Source: Plasmopara viticola (lineage: Eukaryota; Oomycota; Peronosporomycetes; Peronosporales; Peronosporaceae). Taken from it: 64,000 nucleotides of DNA. The notes under the pieces are model-generated. The model had not been told where the DNA came from and did no database searches. It worked only from the letters and a program-made list of their open reading frames with translations. A program made the translations under genes and the position numbers. Positions 20,851 to 31,872 of the stretch are shown here, piece after piece. Location of the stretch: the NCBI GenBank assembly GCA_001695595.3, contig MBPM02000045.1, positions 248,001 through 312,000 of the forward strand, given 5' to 3'. Within the stretch, counting starts at the first letter, position 1. Every line of letters begins with the position of its first letter.

Positions 20851-23150
20851 CAAGCTTTTGAGGTCACGACGACCAGTTGAACTTTCACCGACAACGAAAA
20901 TGTGTCCATTTGGCAGTTGAGTAAATGGCCTCGGTTGCTTTGGAAATCAGATATTGGGCACAGAGAAAGTAAAAGTTGATTTGCCTAGGCCAGCGCTTAA
21001 TCTATACGAAATTTGAGAAATTGGCTGGTATAGTGGTGTATATGCGGTTCGCATAATTTTTTTCCAGTACTACTATAGAAGAATATCCAGTAGGTCCCAA
21101 ATCTATGGCTCGAGTCATACAAATCTGTTAAGCAAGCTGTTCTGATTCTGTCTGGGTAGCTTGTATCTGCCGGATGGATCTACCTCGTTCTTGACAAGAA
21201 ATTGCTTGCCATAAAGTAAACATTGGTAAAATTCTTAGTGCAGCTTTCCGGCTATGAGTTCTGTGAAGTCGATTCAATCCACGTTATTCTGGAGACGGCG
21301 GTAATGTACGCCAATCTTGCTTCTAAAGATGACAAAATAGGTTATATTATTTGCGAACTATAGCTTCCGTATTGACTACAAGTCTGGAAACTCCAATGCG
21401 TTTGCAAACACGCTTTCGCACAACTCAGACTAAAAGTTGGTTTATAACAGCAGGATTAAAAGCTCTACGGACGGGCAAAAACAAGATGCAGAACTTATGC
21501 AGTAGTTGCAATTATTTATCGCAGGTGGAGTTGCTAAAGCTGAGAAAACGAAACTTCCACAGTGACAGTAATTGCAACGCAATGAGAGAACAGAAAACGT
21601 TTTGACAATAGTCTCAGCCAAAAGGTCCACCGCGAAGCGCTAATCCTAATCTTTAAGATTTGGTGAACTACATACACTAGGAGATACATGTTCATATAAT
21701 AAGCGGTCCTTTTTGTTGCAAGAAGACGTTTTGTTTGGTGCCCACAATAGGACGGAGGCTCCACACAGTAGACGAGGATGCGAGGAGGTGTGACATCCGC
21801 TAAAAGGTCAAGCTTGCAGCTTACACGCGAGCTCCTTTGCAAAAGCTGCCACAACAAAAAGATTGTCCATAAAGGCTCAATTTTATCGTTGGCTTATCCA
21901 AATTTCTGGCACCATGAGCATAGTTCCACCTCAGCAGGATAGTGCAGCTGGTTCCTGTAAAATCCAGTTTAGCTACCGAAAAAGCAGCAACGATTTTTAC
22001 ATGTATGATTATGATCTTCAAACAGATGTGGTATTGCGATTTACCAACGCATTTACGCAAATGCTCCTTTACAATCTCGACGTCAAAGATCCACAAAAAA
22101 CAAAACGTTTACTTGAAAAAACACGTCTTTTTGGATTGCTGTTTTTTTGCCGACTTTCAGCAGAATTAAATAGATGCTTTTGCAAAAAAAATGGCCTCAG
22201 ATTAAAGATTTTGGTGGAAAAGGTTTGAATTTTCCTTTCAACTTTCGATGAACTTTCTGCATCTTAGAGCTGGCAAGATTAAAGAGCATTAATTACAAAA
22301 CAAGTTGGAACAGTAAACTTGGGAACCATGAGAATCCAACCATATATAGCTTATCAGCCTACATCTTTGGCATCTCAGCACACATATTGTGCGTTGAGCC
22401 TCCGAGCACACGGTTGAACCATTCTGCCTGATCATCATGAGGTTCAATGAACCAGCTCCAAAAAGATGTTTCGAACGCCACTGCTCTAACTGCGAATTTC
22501 ACGCACTACGTGATTGCTCTCCAGTCGGACGCTTGAGTCTATTGAGTTAGAGAAGATGATCAACATCCATGATGAGCTTTTAGTGCACGAGGAGCAGCCA
22601 CACTGGGATTTAGACTGATTAATTTGGTTTCTACGGGCAGACTATAAGTTCGTGCGGGACCAACGAAGTTGCTGTGATCGATTCAAAGTAACGATGGGTA
22701 CCATTATGCCTATAGCATTGGGCAGCCTTAACTGATGCTCAGCGTGAGCTAAGTGCAGCTCAATAGGCCAGCTTGATAGCTCCGCACAAATTTCCTATGT
22801 AGACTAACCCCCCCCCACACACTCATTCAGCCGCTTGAAAGAGGGAAAGCTCGTTTCCGGCACTGGATGTCATACGCATTGTACTTGCGCCTTATAAATT
22901 GTCTTGGATTGAAAAGGGTTTTGTGTGTCATATTCAAAAGCACTGAAGCTATGCTCGCTTCTTCCACGTTAGCATCAGTTTAAATATAGTCGACAGACGA
23001 GTAGAGCGGTACATTCGGCAAAGTTTTGATAGGCCAAAAGTTCTCGTTGACTGTCAGTAGACTCCAAAATTTGCGACCTATAGTTCGCAACGTCATGTTT
23101 CCGTGAGCACTGCTAGACACGGAATCTTAAGTAGCGGCCACTTTTTGTAG
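20851..23150 (+). pseudogene. Block R2: gypsy RNase H/integrase remnant, truncated at the inversion breakpoint
   Basis: Plus-strand sequence homologous to R1. RNase H-like YRIDYKSGNSNAFANTLS lies near 21370-21415. Integrase-core-like VPVKSSLATEKAATIF lies at about 21945-21995, resembling the beta-strand and helix before the second catalytic Asp. The minus strand near 22400-22440 has a weak DDQAEWFNRVL, the inverted integrase tail. No frame is complete. The block stops matching R1 at about 23145, the left edge of the inverted unit. The rest (20851-21130 and 22100-23150) is repeat without a gene. Confidence 0.65.
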
Positions 23151-23684
23151 CTGAAAAAAATAGACCACATCTCAAATCAAAAATAATGGCTGGGAAAATC
23201 GCATTTTTGAATTTGGATGTTGTATGGACAGTCAGAGACAAGAAAAGTTTTCAGGCGCATACGGAGATCGATATCCGTCGATCAATTAAGTACGATACCA
23301 ACCAGATTCTAGGTCATTGTTTCGAATTTGCAGTTGATTTTTTTTTATAGGATCAGTTGATTTTTTTTACCTACCAATTGATTTGGAATCGACTTAATCG
23401 ACTTAACGTATGTCACTGAAATTTAGCTGCGGTCCATGGAAGCTGCAGTTGGGCACAACATTTAACGACATGGCCTTGATGGTGGTGGTGCACCATGAAC
23501 TGAGAATGGGCGTCATGGGTTAACAAGGAAAGAGGGCGATGGTTGGTATGTCGTAAGAAATAAGAGGTCGTTCAAGTATTATTTGTCATAAATTTCTACA
23601 AACTATCAAGGTAATTTCGCAAATGTTCGACGATCAAATCGTGCAATACGCTTTGGTTTAGGAAATTGTTATTCGATAAAATAT

Positions 23685-24936
23685 GGGAACCGTTAAACTG
23701 CCGGTACCCTTTCGGTAAAATGTCGGTACCCCTTGATTTTAGCCAATAAGATTAAACTACATCCACCATTGAGAGCACTTCATCTCTGTCAATGAACAAA
23801 GTGTTTTTTCAACCAATTAAAAGAGGAAGCAATACCCATCCGGTAGCCCTTTTTGTCAACTGCCTTGTTTTTTAAGAAATAACTCCTACCCACCTCTTCT
23901 CAATATTACTCTTTTCAACATTACTCTTCTCAATATCACTCTTCTCGCACTCTTTTTCTCGCAATAAACACTATGCAACCCCCTAGAGAGCTCTCGTACA
24001 GCACTCTGGAAGAGGCAAAGTCGGCGGTTCTCATGCACGCGCGCGCCCAAGGTTATGAGCTTTGTGTTTGCTGTTTATATCTGTTTCATTCCGTCCCGAT
24101 CGTTCGATTAGAATAGGTTACACTAAATATCTACTTGATGCACCCGTAAGGACTGTAGTGAAGTTGGCCACCGAGACCTCGAAGCCGCGATAATCGACCT
24201 CGGCGTTTTTTTATAGCTGCGTTGGACTCCAAATCGAGTCAGCAGGTGCATACAAGCTAACGTGATGCAGTATAAACACATACAGATTTTATTTTGGCTT
24301 TGACTGTTAAACACTTGTCCAGGAAAGCAATTGCGAGGATTGCACGGCATTTGGTCCACCAGCATCAAGATGATCTACAACAGTAGCGTCGCATTGTCAA
24401 TAAGCAAGGTATGACAAAATGGCTTGCCTGGCTGTCTGGGATCTCAAGACGCTTGACTGAGTGGTAGTGTGATCACGCATTCGCAATGTGTCTGTAATTA
24501 CTCCAAAAGCGAGACGTGTCGACCTTTAGCAAATGACGCACATTATTATACAAGGCATGGAGCCATACTACAGATGCCTTGCTTACAATCACCGCCCAAT
24601 TGTTCATGTGAGGATGGTATTCACAATCAGCAGTAGCAACACTCAGAAAGACGACGTAAAGGAAGGCGCATTTCGATAACTTGTTTAGTGCTGCTTTCAT
24701 TGACATAAAAATATTGCTCTCATTGACGGAATTTCCCTTATTTTCATTGGCGAAAAACAGGGAGAACCGGCAGTTTACGAAAAAGGTATCGGATGGGTTT
24801 TGCTCTCTCTTTTATTGGTTGAAAAAACACTGTGTTCATTAACTGCTTCCATTAGTGGATTTAGTTTAATCTCATTGGCCAACATCAAGGGGTACCGGCA
24901 GTTTACCAAAAGGGTACCGGCAGTTAAACGATTCCC
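23685..24936. mobile_element. MULE-like DNA transposon with long inverted repeats, decayed
   Basis: The terminal inverted repeats are about 175-185 bp (23685-23867 and 24761-24936). They begin GGGAAYCGTTWAACTGCCGG and stay alignable through CAACCAAT and CCCATCCG. Each carries the motif ACTGCCGGTACCC or a variant two to three times, like transposase-binding repeats. The flanks taaaatat (23677-23684) and taaaatac (24937-24944) are an 8-9 bp target duplication with one mismatch. Long repeats and 8-9 bp duplications fit Mutator-like elements. Only a short transposase start remains inside. Corresponding DNA in units 1 and 3 lacks the insertion. Confidence 0.75.
23973..24116 (+). pseudogene. Truncated MULE transposase start (FAR1-like DNA-binding region)
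   Basis: An ATG-started frame of 47 residues contains YSTLEEAKSAVLMHARAQGY, the pattern opening FAR1-type DNA-binding regions of oomycete and fungal MULE transposases. It stops early. Sequence beyond (about 24150-24260) gives scattered FAR1-like residues in other frames. It follows a CT-rich stretch (23885-23965) with repeated caatattactctt-like units that may be the old promoter. Confidence 0.5.
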
Positions 24937-24944
24937 TAAAATAC

Positions 24945-25527
24945 TTGTATTTCTGGTCCTCATTGTACTTCTTGACAAAGCGAGAGTCATTGCCTCATCT
25001 ACATACTTTGAAGTACCTAGGTATAATATCTGTAAAAATAACGCTTAGTGGCGTGTCGAGCTTTTTATTATTTAAGCCCGGCTATTAAATCTTTTTGTCC
25101 CTTGCTACAGCATACTCGTATCCAGCAATTTCAGTGACAGTCGCGTCAACATATACTAAGGAGGCCATGCGGAAGCAGCGGAGCAACTTAACGAAAATCT
25201 CTACACCTTGTGAGACAGGATATTGGGCGAAATTGTCAGCTCAACGCTCGTATCATGTCTGATCTGCAAGACCAATGCGATCCGTTCGAGATTGTCGCTG
25301 GACTATCAAACGAGTACCACATCTCAGTGACTATATATGCCTCATGCAAGGGAAATAATGACGTGTTGCTGTTGCGTTGCGAAAAAATGTAAAGTAAAAG
25401 CTGCAATGCGAGGACAGAATACAACAGGACATTTATCTAATGATCGATAGCAAGGTTTATTACAGTAAAACAACTCCTAGCCAGTAAGACTAGCGTCGCC
25501 AATAATTGCGTTGCTAGCTCATAATGA
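24945..25527 (-). repeat. Inverted upstream-region sequence between MULE and hAT elements
   Basis: Reverse complement of about 16700-17060 of unit 1 (shared stretch ctgttgtattctgtcctcgc near 16740-16765). It contains short frames on both strands but nothing that looks like a gene. Confidence 0.6.
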
Positions 25528-25535
25528 TCTCATAT

Positions 25536-28325
25536 TAGGGTTGGAGACGTCAGTTCAACGTTAAGAACGTTAAACCGGTATCCGTTAACGTATTGCAAAC
25601 GTTGTTGAGACGTCCCAGCAATTAATGTATTGTACACCACACGAGCACTTTTGAGCGGCTGGGATTGCAGGATAGAAGAAAGAGCCTACAACGCATCGTT
25701 CCCGGATGGAGCCTCCACCATCAAATGATCCTGCGCCGCCGCGTCTGTTCAAGAAGCGCCGTATTAAGAAGGACAATTACTGGTCGTTCATCCGACTTGT
25801 AGCTCCAAACGCACAGCTACCACCGGGAAAGAAGGCGTGGAAATCGTCTGATACAAACTTGGCTTATTGTCTAAAGTGCAAAAGCTCTTTCAGCTTTAAA
25901 TCAGGAAGTAGCGCCAGCATTCGAAAGCACATGAATCAAAAACGTCCACAAGATCTCAGCAGAGCTGGGCGTGAACAGGCATCCAAGCGAGTGGCGATCG
26001 CACTTTGTGCAACGCGAAAATCTGATGCAATGGTGTTTTCTCCGACAAAGAGAAGAAGAAAGATCGATCCAGCTGAAGAAGAGATGGCCACAAGAGGTTT
26101 CATTGATTGGATTGCCAAACGACTGCGCCCACTAAGTGTTGCCGACGACAAGGAGCTTCGTTTTTTTTTTACGTTAATTCAGACGATGAGAGGTCTGTAC
26201 GAGCTACCCTCTCGTTGCACCATTACTGAAAAAAGGCAAAATCACTGTCAGTTCAAGCGATCGCTGGTAAAGACGCAGATTGCTGAAGATGCAGACTTCT
26301 ATTCTCTCACATCTGACATGTGGACATCTCGAGCAACAGATTGCTATATTTCGCTAACTATTCATTTTGTGAGTACCAATTTTGAGATGATGACGTACAC
26401 TTTGGAAGTTAGGAGTTTTCGTGGGAAGCACACTGGCATCAGGATTAGATGCAAACTGGGCGTGCTCATGCGCAAGTGGGGTCTAGATGTTTCTCGCGTT
26501 ACCAAAATGGTACGTGATAACGGGTCGAACATTATCAGTGCGTGTGATGCGCTAGGTGTGCAGCACTTCGGATGCGTGGCGCATACGCTACATTTGATTG
26601 TATCAGGAGCTCTCTCAAAAACAAGTGCAAAGTGACAAATGTGGAAGAGGATAATGACGGGAACGAGGAAGGTAGGGAAGAGGTTGAAAATCTTGCTGAC
26701 AGTGAAGATGAGGAGGAGCAGTGGATTGAGGACCCTGCAATTGAACTGGAAGCTATTGCGTTCTTGGAGCAAGAACTGGTAGAAATGATTGCAAGTTCTA
26801 TAGACAACGTTCCGCATGAATCTGAGCCACTGGACCTTAATGCTGATGACACGCTGGATGGAGGTCTTCTTGATGGCTGTTTTAGTGTGCGGACAACAAC
26901 TTCAATTCTAGACGCTATGAAGAAAGCCATGAGTGAAACAAGGATGCATGTTTCTAGCTTTCGCAAAATTGTTCATTACTTCAACAAAAGCTCTAAAGGA
27001 AAAGACAAGTTGAAGTCGCTACAAAATGTGGCCGTACCTCTTACCGTTATTTAAGATGTAGCCACCCGCTGGAATAGCATGCATCACATGATTCAACGCC
27101 TTCTGCAACTTCTACCTAGTATCCTATCATTCATGGAGTTTATATTGACAGCGAAAGGCAAAGAAGAGTTCAGCGACGCAAGTAATGTGAGGCCCACTGG
27201 AGAAATGTGGTTTAGCATCCAATGCCTCGACAAGCTTCTCGTGGTTTTTGAGCTGGTAAGTAAGACACTATCAGGTGGAACATCCCCACTGCTACATTGA
27301 TATATCCATGTATACGCCTTCTTGAAAAGCGACTATTAAATCAAAGGATATCTGTCAAAATAACGCCTGCTCTCGCTGGAGAATATTACTATAGCTCGGT
27401 GCTGAAACGCATGCATCTCGTCCGTCGGTTTTTCTTGGTTTTGCTCCGAAAAAGATTAAGCAATTACCTTTGGATGTGAAACATTGCTGCTTGCTTGATC
27501 CTCAATTCGTGCATGGTAAGTCACTGAACGCAACAGAAAAATTAGAAGGGAGGGAGTTCTTGGTGAGCGAGGCAATGCGCTCTGCTGGTGCTAATGCCGT
27601 CGATGATAGCTACAGCACGAGCTTCGATGAGGATAGCGATGAAGAAGAGAACTTATAAATGATCTCCTTGGACGCAAGCGAAGATCGCCTCATCTTCAAG
27701 TGCAAAACGGGTTGTCGCTTCGTGCAAAAGTTGAGGCAGAGGTGAATCGATACTACGATAGATCCCATGAAAATGCACGAGAAAATACGTGCCAAAAGCA
27801 GAAGTCGAAAACACAGAAACTTGACGATGGTCTTAAGTGGTGGCGCGAAAATGGCAGTATTTTCCCGCTCTTAGCTCCTATTTGGAGGAAATATTTTGGC
27901 ATGGTAGCTACATCAGTACCTTCAGAGCACTGCTTCTCGTGGCAGGAAACATTATAAATACAGCACGGCGTAATAGGTTGTCTTGTTCCAACCTGAATGA
28001 TCTCATTTTTCTTTACACAATACGATTGGCGAGGAACGAGAGGAGTAGCTGAAGATGTACGGTAGTACATGTTGTAAATAGACTTTTTGCAATACTCACG
28101 TCAGCTTTAATGTGCCAGCAGCCGACTTGTCTTACAAACTCTTCTCCCGTCCGTTTTCAAGTTTGTGCAGCTTGAACATGGTATGGTTTCAAACATTGGT
28201 TTGACAGATTCTATAATGTCTTTCTGGGACGTCAAACAACGTCTAAGAATCGTGAACGGGAACTTTTGGACGGGAACGGGAACCACATTTTGTTTACGTT
28301 ATCACCGTTTACGTCTCCATCCGTG
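25536..28325 (+). mobile_element. hAT DNA transposon with TIRs and 8-bp target duplication
   Basis: The terminal inverted repeats are 15 bp: TAGGGTTGGAGACGT at 25536-25550 and ACGTCTCCATCCGTG at 28311-28325 (11 of 15 positions match; the inner nine are identical). The 8-bp target duplication tctcatat is perfect at 25528-25535 and 28326-28333. Eight-bp duplications and short TIRs are diagnostic of hAT. The empty site is visible in units 1 and 4 (gtagac..agatatggg near 16665 and 49985). It encodes one broken transposase. Confidence 0.9.
25706..28052 (+). pseudogene. hAT transposase, frame-broken
   Basis: The ATG is at 25706 and the first 309 codons are open. A BED-like zinc finger region (YCLKCKSSFSF, then RKHMN) lies at about residues 50-75. 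SLTSDMWTSRATDCYISLTI (from about residue 199) and VRDNGSNI with FGCVAHTLHLIV carry the RNase H-like catalytic core. A frame change near 26600 leads to 26572-27054 with SSFRKIVHYFNKS. Then come DVATRWNSMHHMI (27055-27095), LDPQF (about 27490) and, near 27835-27955, the C-terminal dimerisation motif WWRENGSIFPLLAPIWRKYF with SVPSEH. The last piece, TARRNRLS, is in another frame. At least five frame changes or stops make it non-functional. Full ancestral length is about 700-780 residues, normal for hAT. Confidence 0.9.
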
Positions 28326-28333
28326 TCTCATAT

Positions 28334-29107
28334 TTCGGTCTACGAGATCATTGTGAGTTTGAAACGTTAATGGTACACTGCATGGTGCACTGCACATTTG
28401 CTATTGAATAATTGATCAGCGGCCGCGTCGCATCGGCGCCATCGTTGCTCGCTGTCTCAAAGACGTACGTAACAACTTCTTGAATGCACAATGCTCAGCA
28501 CGTTCGCTCTCGTAATTAAATGCAGAAGATGCAGCGACTGTTGCCGCATCTTCTGCATTTATCCCTCGATATGAAAATCTTCTATGGGTAAGCGATTTGA
28601 TCTGATTTATCCTTGTAATCTTAGGGTTTGTTTCCTAACTCGACAGCTTCGCAAACATGTGAGCTTGCTTGATTGAAAAATCAGTGAGATTAAAGGAGAA
28701 GGCTGACGGCACAAACACCGATACATGGGGTTTCAAATGCGGTACACATTGGCACTGCTTTTTTAGATCAAGACCGCGTAATTTTGTGATCGCCATAAAT
28801 CTGAGGAAAGCATTCGCTGTAATAGCACGCAAAAGGCTGCCTCTATCTGATGCTCTGGATATACCTCATCTGATCGGTCAGCAGCTCATTGTTGTATACA
28901 ACACAGTATTTCAGATAGTACGTACTCATTCTTTATCGGAGTTTAAATCTTAATATTACATTTCATCAAAGCTGACATGAAATTGCGCTACTTAATTTAA
29001 TTGTACTTAACGTTAACTTAGCAAGCGAAAAAACACCCAATCTCATTAAGCAACGAGAGGAGCTGTGAACCCATCTAATGACATATAATGGATACATGTC
29101 TATTGCA
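28334..29107 (+). repeat. E2 upstream region (inverted unit)
   Basis: Reverse complement of unit-1 sequence at 15890-16665. It has no gene apart from short chance frames. It contains the perfect hairpin at 28518-28560 described separately. Confidence 0.55.
28518..28560. repeat. Perfect 15-bp hairpin, 13-base loop
   Basis: AAATGCAGAAGATGC (28518-28532) and its exact reverse complement GCATCTTCTGCATTT (28546-28560) flank the spacer agcgactgttgcc. In unit 1 (about 16423-16475) only the right-arm equivalent exists, and the other side reads ttggcggcatcaat when placed in this orientation. Confidence 0.9.
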
Positions 29108-29113
29108 CCGTAT

Positions 29114-29244
29114 TGTATTGTATTGTATTACGTTATCGCGTTGCCAAGTTATGCACGTGCTAGGCTCTATGGCTAGTCCACGGCATAGAGTGGTGTCCGC
29201 ATACGTCGAGTCTCGTTCGGCGGGCAGTGCAGCCAGCACCGAGG
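29114..29244 (-). mobile_element. SINE-like element, truncated copy 2
   Basis: About 131 bp matching the 3' part of the family, with its (TATTG)n/(CAATA)n tail at the left. It is flanked by ccgtat at 29108-29113 and 29245-29250. Unit 1 has the uninterrupted sequence accgtatgtt at the same place (reverse of about 15885-15895). The 5' truncation fits abortive reverse transcription. It sits about 85 bp upstream of the E2 start codon. Confidence 0.75.
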
Positions 29245-29299
29245 CCGTATGTATGAGCTAAATAATGATCCGCAGGCAGCAAATGCTCTTCCTTAACTT

Positions 29300-29316
29300 G
29301 TCATTACTCAATTTGT
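29300..29316 (+). promoter_or_regulatory. Inr/FPR-type core promoter of E2
   Basis: TCATTACTCAATTTGTC begins at 29301, ending about 11 bases before the ATG. It is identical over this core to the E1 initiator and matches the oomycete Inr/FPR consensus with one mismatch. Confidence 0.7.
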
Positions 29317-29328
29317 CTTTCTCAAGCA

Positions 29329-30897
29329 ATGCTCAAGCCTAAATTTCTACGCCGTTACATGTTGCTATCGTGTTTCGCACTCGTGGCATGTACCAAGCCC
29401 ATGATTGCGGTGGATGGCCAAGCCCCGAGTCACATGAGGAGCTTGTCAGTAGAAAATCCTCAATCAGGCCACTTTGAGGAAAGGATTTTGGATACATTCA
29501 TCGAAAAGGGTGTATTGCAGCTGGAGAAATGGTCGCCAAGTCTGCGTTTAAGTCTCTCTTCTACCAAAGAGAAAGTGATCAACAAATATTTCGAGGAATT
29601 AGACGTAAAGTCTGCAAAGGGGAATTTATTCGCAAGTGAGCAGTATCGAAAGTGGGCAAGGCGTGTCCTTGGCGCCTACAAAAAGTCTGCGAAGGCTTAT
29701 AAGGCCTTGTTCCACGAACTCAAAAACCATTACGACGACTATGAGCTGGCCACACTTGTACTACAAGGTCTAGCGTCCCAAAAGACGGAAGCCGTAGCCA
29801 AAAAATATTACGACCTTCAGATAGAAGATTGGATAGCGAACAAGAAAGATCTTGAGGTCTTTAGTGCCTTAAAACTTGATGCCAACGAGGGCAGCGTATT
29901 CAAGAACCCGCTCTTGGAGACATATGTCTCGTTTGCTCGTCAGCTTCCTCGAACAAATGAAGCAGACGAGCAGACAGTATGCGATGAATTGTATCGTGCG
30001 CTAGAGCAAAACTTTGGCGTTGCTCGCTTGGCTGAAATGCTTGGAGCTCCGAATGTTGATCTTCACGAAAAAAGCGTTGGCGGCAGGGTGATGAACGCGC
30101 TGTTTCGGGACATAGACTCGGGAACGCCAAAGGGCTCATTTGACTACGTGAAGAATGTTTTCAACGATAATGCCGTTGTAGATTCTTCAGCTGTCAGCAT
30201 CTGGCTTTCTTACGCCAAACAGTCGTTGAAGAGACGAGATTTCAAGAAATTGGTGACGGGCATGATTGACGACTTGTGGAACCAGCGCGATCATAAAGTC
30301 AAGGCCCTTGCTACCATCATTGCGGCAGCGCAAGCGGACGCGAGCACGCGTGGAGTTGCTTCAATCACATTGGATAAGCTGTTTGTAGAGTGGAAGGAGA
30401 AAAAACAAACGTCACGCGATGTACTTCACATTCTCGGGCTTGAACCGCCAGGAATGAAAGCTGAGGACATGACGGATAATCCATTGTTGGCGACGTGGTT
30501 TGCGTTTGTAGCGCGACGGCATGCTGACGATGCCAAATTATTAATAACATTGCTAAACCAATTGACTGAGGAACAATTAGCGAGCATATTATTCATAAGG
30601 ACAGCCAACCCAATCATCAAACTTCGTGTCTCCAGCGTGAAATCGGCACTCTTCAACAAATGGAAAGCGGCGGGCGTCGGCATCAAGGATGCTTTTGTAC
30701 GTCTTAAACTGCATAAAGCTGGCGAAAATCTTTTTACGCACCCGGCGTTCGATGTCTGGTATTGGTATGTCCTTCAAGACTACGACAGTAGATCCGATGC
30801 ATTAGTTGCGCAGATCGTAAAAACGTACTACCGTGATTCCGATTCGCTTCTAGATATGGTGAACAACACTAAAAAAAGGCTACTCGGGCGCGAATAG
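29329..30897 (+). CDS. E2: secreted RXLR-like/EER effector with LWY modules, altered C-terminus
   Basis: 522 residues with the ATG at 29329. The signal peptide is almost identical to that of E1. RSLS is at 37-40 and EER at 50-52. Modules follow the E1 order, with KWARRVLGAYKKSAKAYKAL, KNPLLETYVSFARQL, SAVSIWLSYAKQSL, DNPLLATWFAFVARR and HPAFDVWYWYVL. It is closest to E1 over the N-terminal third and closer to E4 around residues 210-330 (for example AEMLGAPNVD and GGRVMNALFRD), which suggests a mosaic. The end departs from the family: an indel in an A-rich tract near 30870-30880 changes frame and stops about 15-20 residues early. DNA beyond the stop still resembles the family C-terminus. It lies on the plus strand because the unit is inverted, and a SINE fragment and a hairpin lie in its upstream region. 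Probably expressed and secreted; host target unknown. Confidence 0.88.
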   Translation: MLKPKFLRRYMLLSCFALVACTKPMIAVDGQAPSHMRSLSVENPQSGHFEERILDTFIEKGVLQLEKWSPSLRLSLSSTKEKVINKYFEELDVKSAKGNLFASEQYRKWARRVLGAYKKSAKAYKALFHELKNHYDDYELATLVLQGLASQKTEAVAKKYYDLQIEDWIANKKDLEVFSALKLDANEGSVFKNPLLETYVSFARQLPRTNEADEQTVCDELYRALEQNFGVARLAEMLGAPNVDLHEKSVGGRVMNALFRDIDSGTPKGSFDYVKNVFNDNAVVDSSAVSIWLSYAKQSLKRRDFKKLVTGMIDDLWNQRDHKVKALATIIAAAQADASTRGVASITLDKLFVEWKEKKQTSRDVLHILGLEPPGMKAEDMTDNPLLATWFAFVARRHADDAKLLITLLNQLTEEQLASILFIRTANPIIKLRVSSVKSALFNKWKAAGVGIKDAFVRLKLHKAGENLFTHPAFDVWYWYVLQDYDSRSDALVAQIVKTYYRDSDSLLDMVNNTKKRLLGRE

Positions 30898-30900
30898 CTT

Positions 30901-31528
30901 TGCTAGAATGTTAAAGCCAAACGAAATTAGCGCATCGTCGTAATCTACATACGTTGCGAGCCAGTCAGTCCGATTATGAGTGACGATGACGAGTCTAGGA
31001 AAATTCAGTCGCGTTTTCTCTTGGTAATCTTCGCTTAGTACGTTTGACATATAGGTTTTAATTATTTGACTTGTGTGAATTCATTGCCGCACTCTTCTAA
31101 TCTTGCTTTTAGAATCAATTCAATGTCCATCAATTGTAAGAATTATCATGTCATGATCTTGAAGAATACGGACGATCTGTGCCCTAAATTGCGCTGACAC
31201 CAGACTCTTGCTTTGATCTTGTTACATACAGATATTACCTCAAATGCGCGTGGACGTCAACACTTGCATGATACTAGATGTAATTGTATCTGCTCAGAAT
31301 TTGTACTGCATTTGCAATGACAAGAGTCGTACAAATCATCAAGCGTTGTTAGATATCAATCCAAGTTTGGTACGATATCTGCAGTTGCAAGTTTTATATT
31401 GACACAGTCCTACAGGTAAGGACTTTTCTTCATCATTTGTAAAGAGCGACTCGAATTGCTTCGAGACATACCGTTCACAAAAAATAAGAGTTCTTTCTTG
31501 GGACCAAACTTCAACTTTTATGTAAAGG
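30901..31528 (-). repeat. Spacer S2 (inverted), non-coding
   Basis: Reverse complement of spacer S1 (about 3990-4560) and of the E1 3' flank. It begins with the remains of the effector C-terminal coding sequence (30898-30945) after the early stop of E2. No gene is seen. Confidence 0.55.
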
Positions 31529-31537
31529 CGAATGTAT

Positions 31538-31863
31538 TATGTGTAATGTATTACGTTATCGCGTTGCCAAGTTATGCACGTGCTAGGCTCAGTCTGGCTA
31601 GTCCACGGCATAGAGTGGTGTCCGCATACGTCGGGTCTCGTCCTGCGGGCAGTGCAGCCAGCCCCGAGGTCGTGAGGGTCTTCCATTATTTTGTTTAGCT
31701 CTGACTTGGTAAGAGCCCAGGTGGCGCCCGGTGCTGGAGACCGTCGCGTCGAGGGTGAGACTCGTTAGAGACCTGCAGATGCCCGAGAGCAACTGCCCGA
31801 AGCGCGGGAGCATTTAGCCCCCGCGCTTGGAAGGAGGGCGTCACCCCAACCTTTTCCAAGAGA
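31538..31863 (-). mobile_element. SINE-like element, copy 3
   Basis: 326 bp, full length, minus orientation. It is flanked by cgaatgtat at 31529-31537 and 31864-31872. The short tail TGTAATGTATTACG at the left is degenerate compared with other copies. Frames through it are chance readings also found in the other copies. Confidence 0.8.
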
Positions 31864-31872
31864 CGAATGTAT

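Noticed and set aside
22805..22820. C-rich run followed by CA repeats as a regulatory element
   Set aside because: A short simple repeat, absent from the other copies, with no further support.
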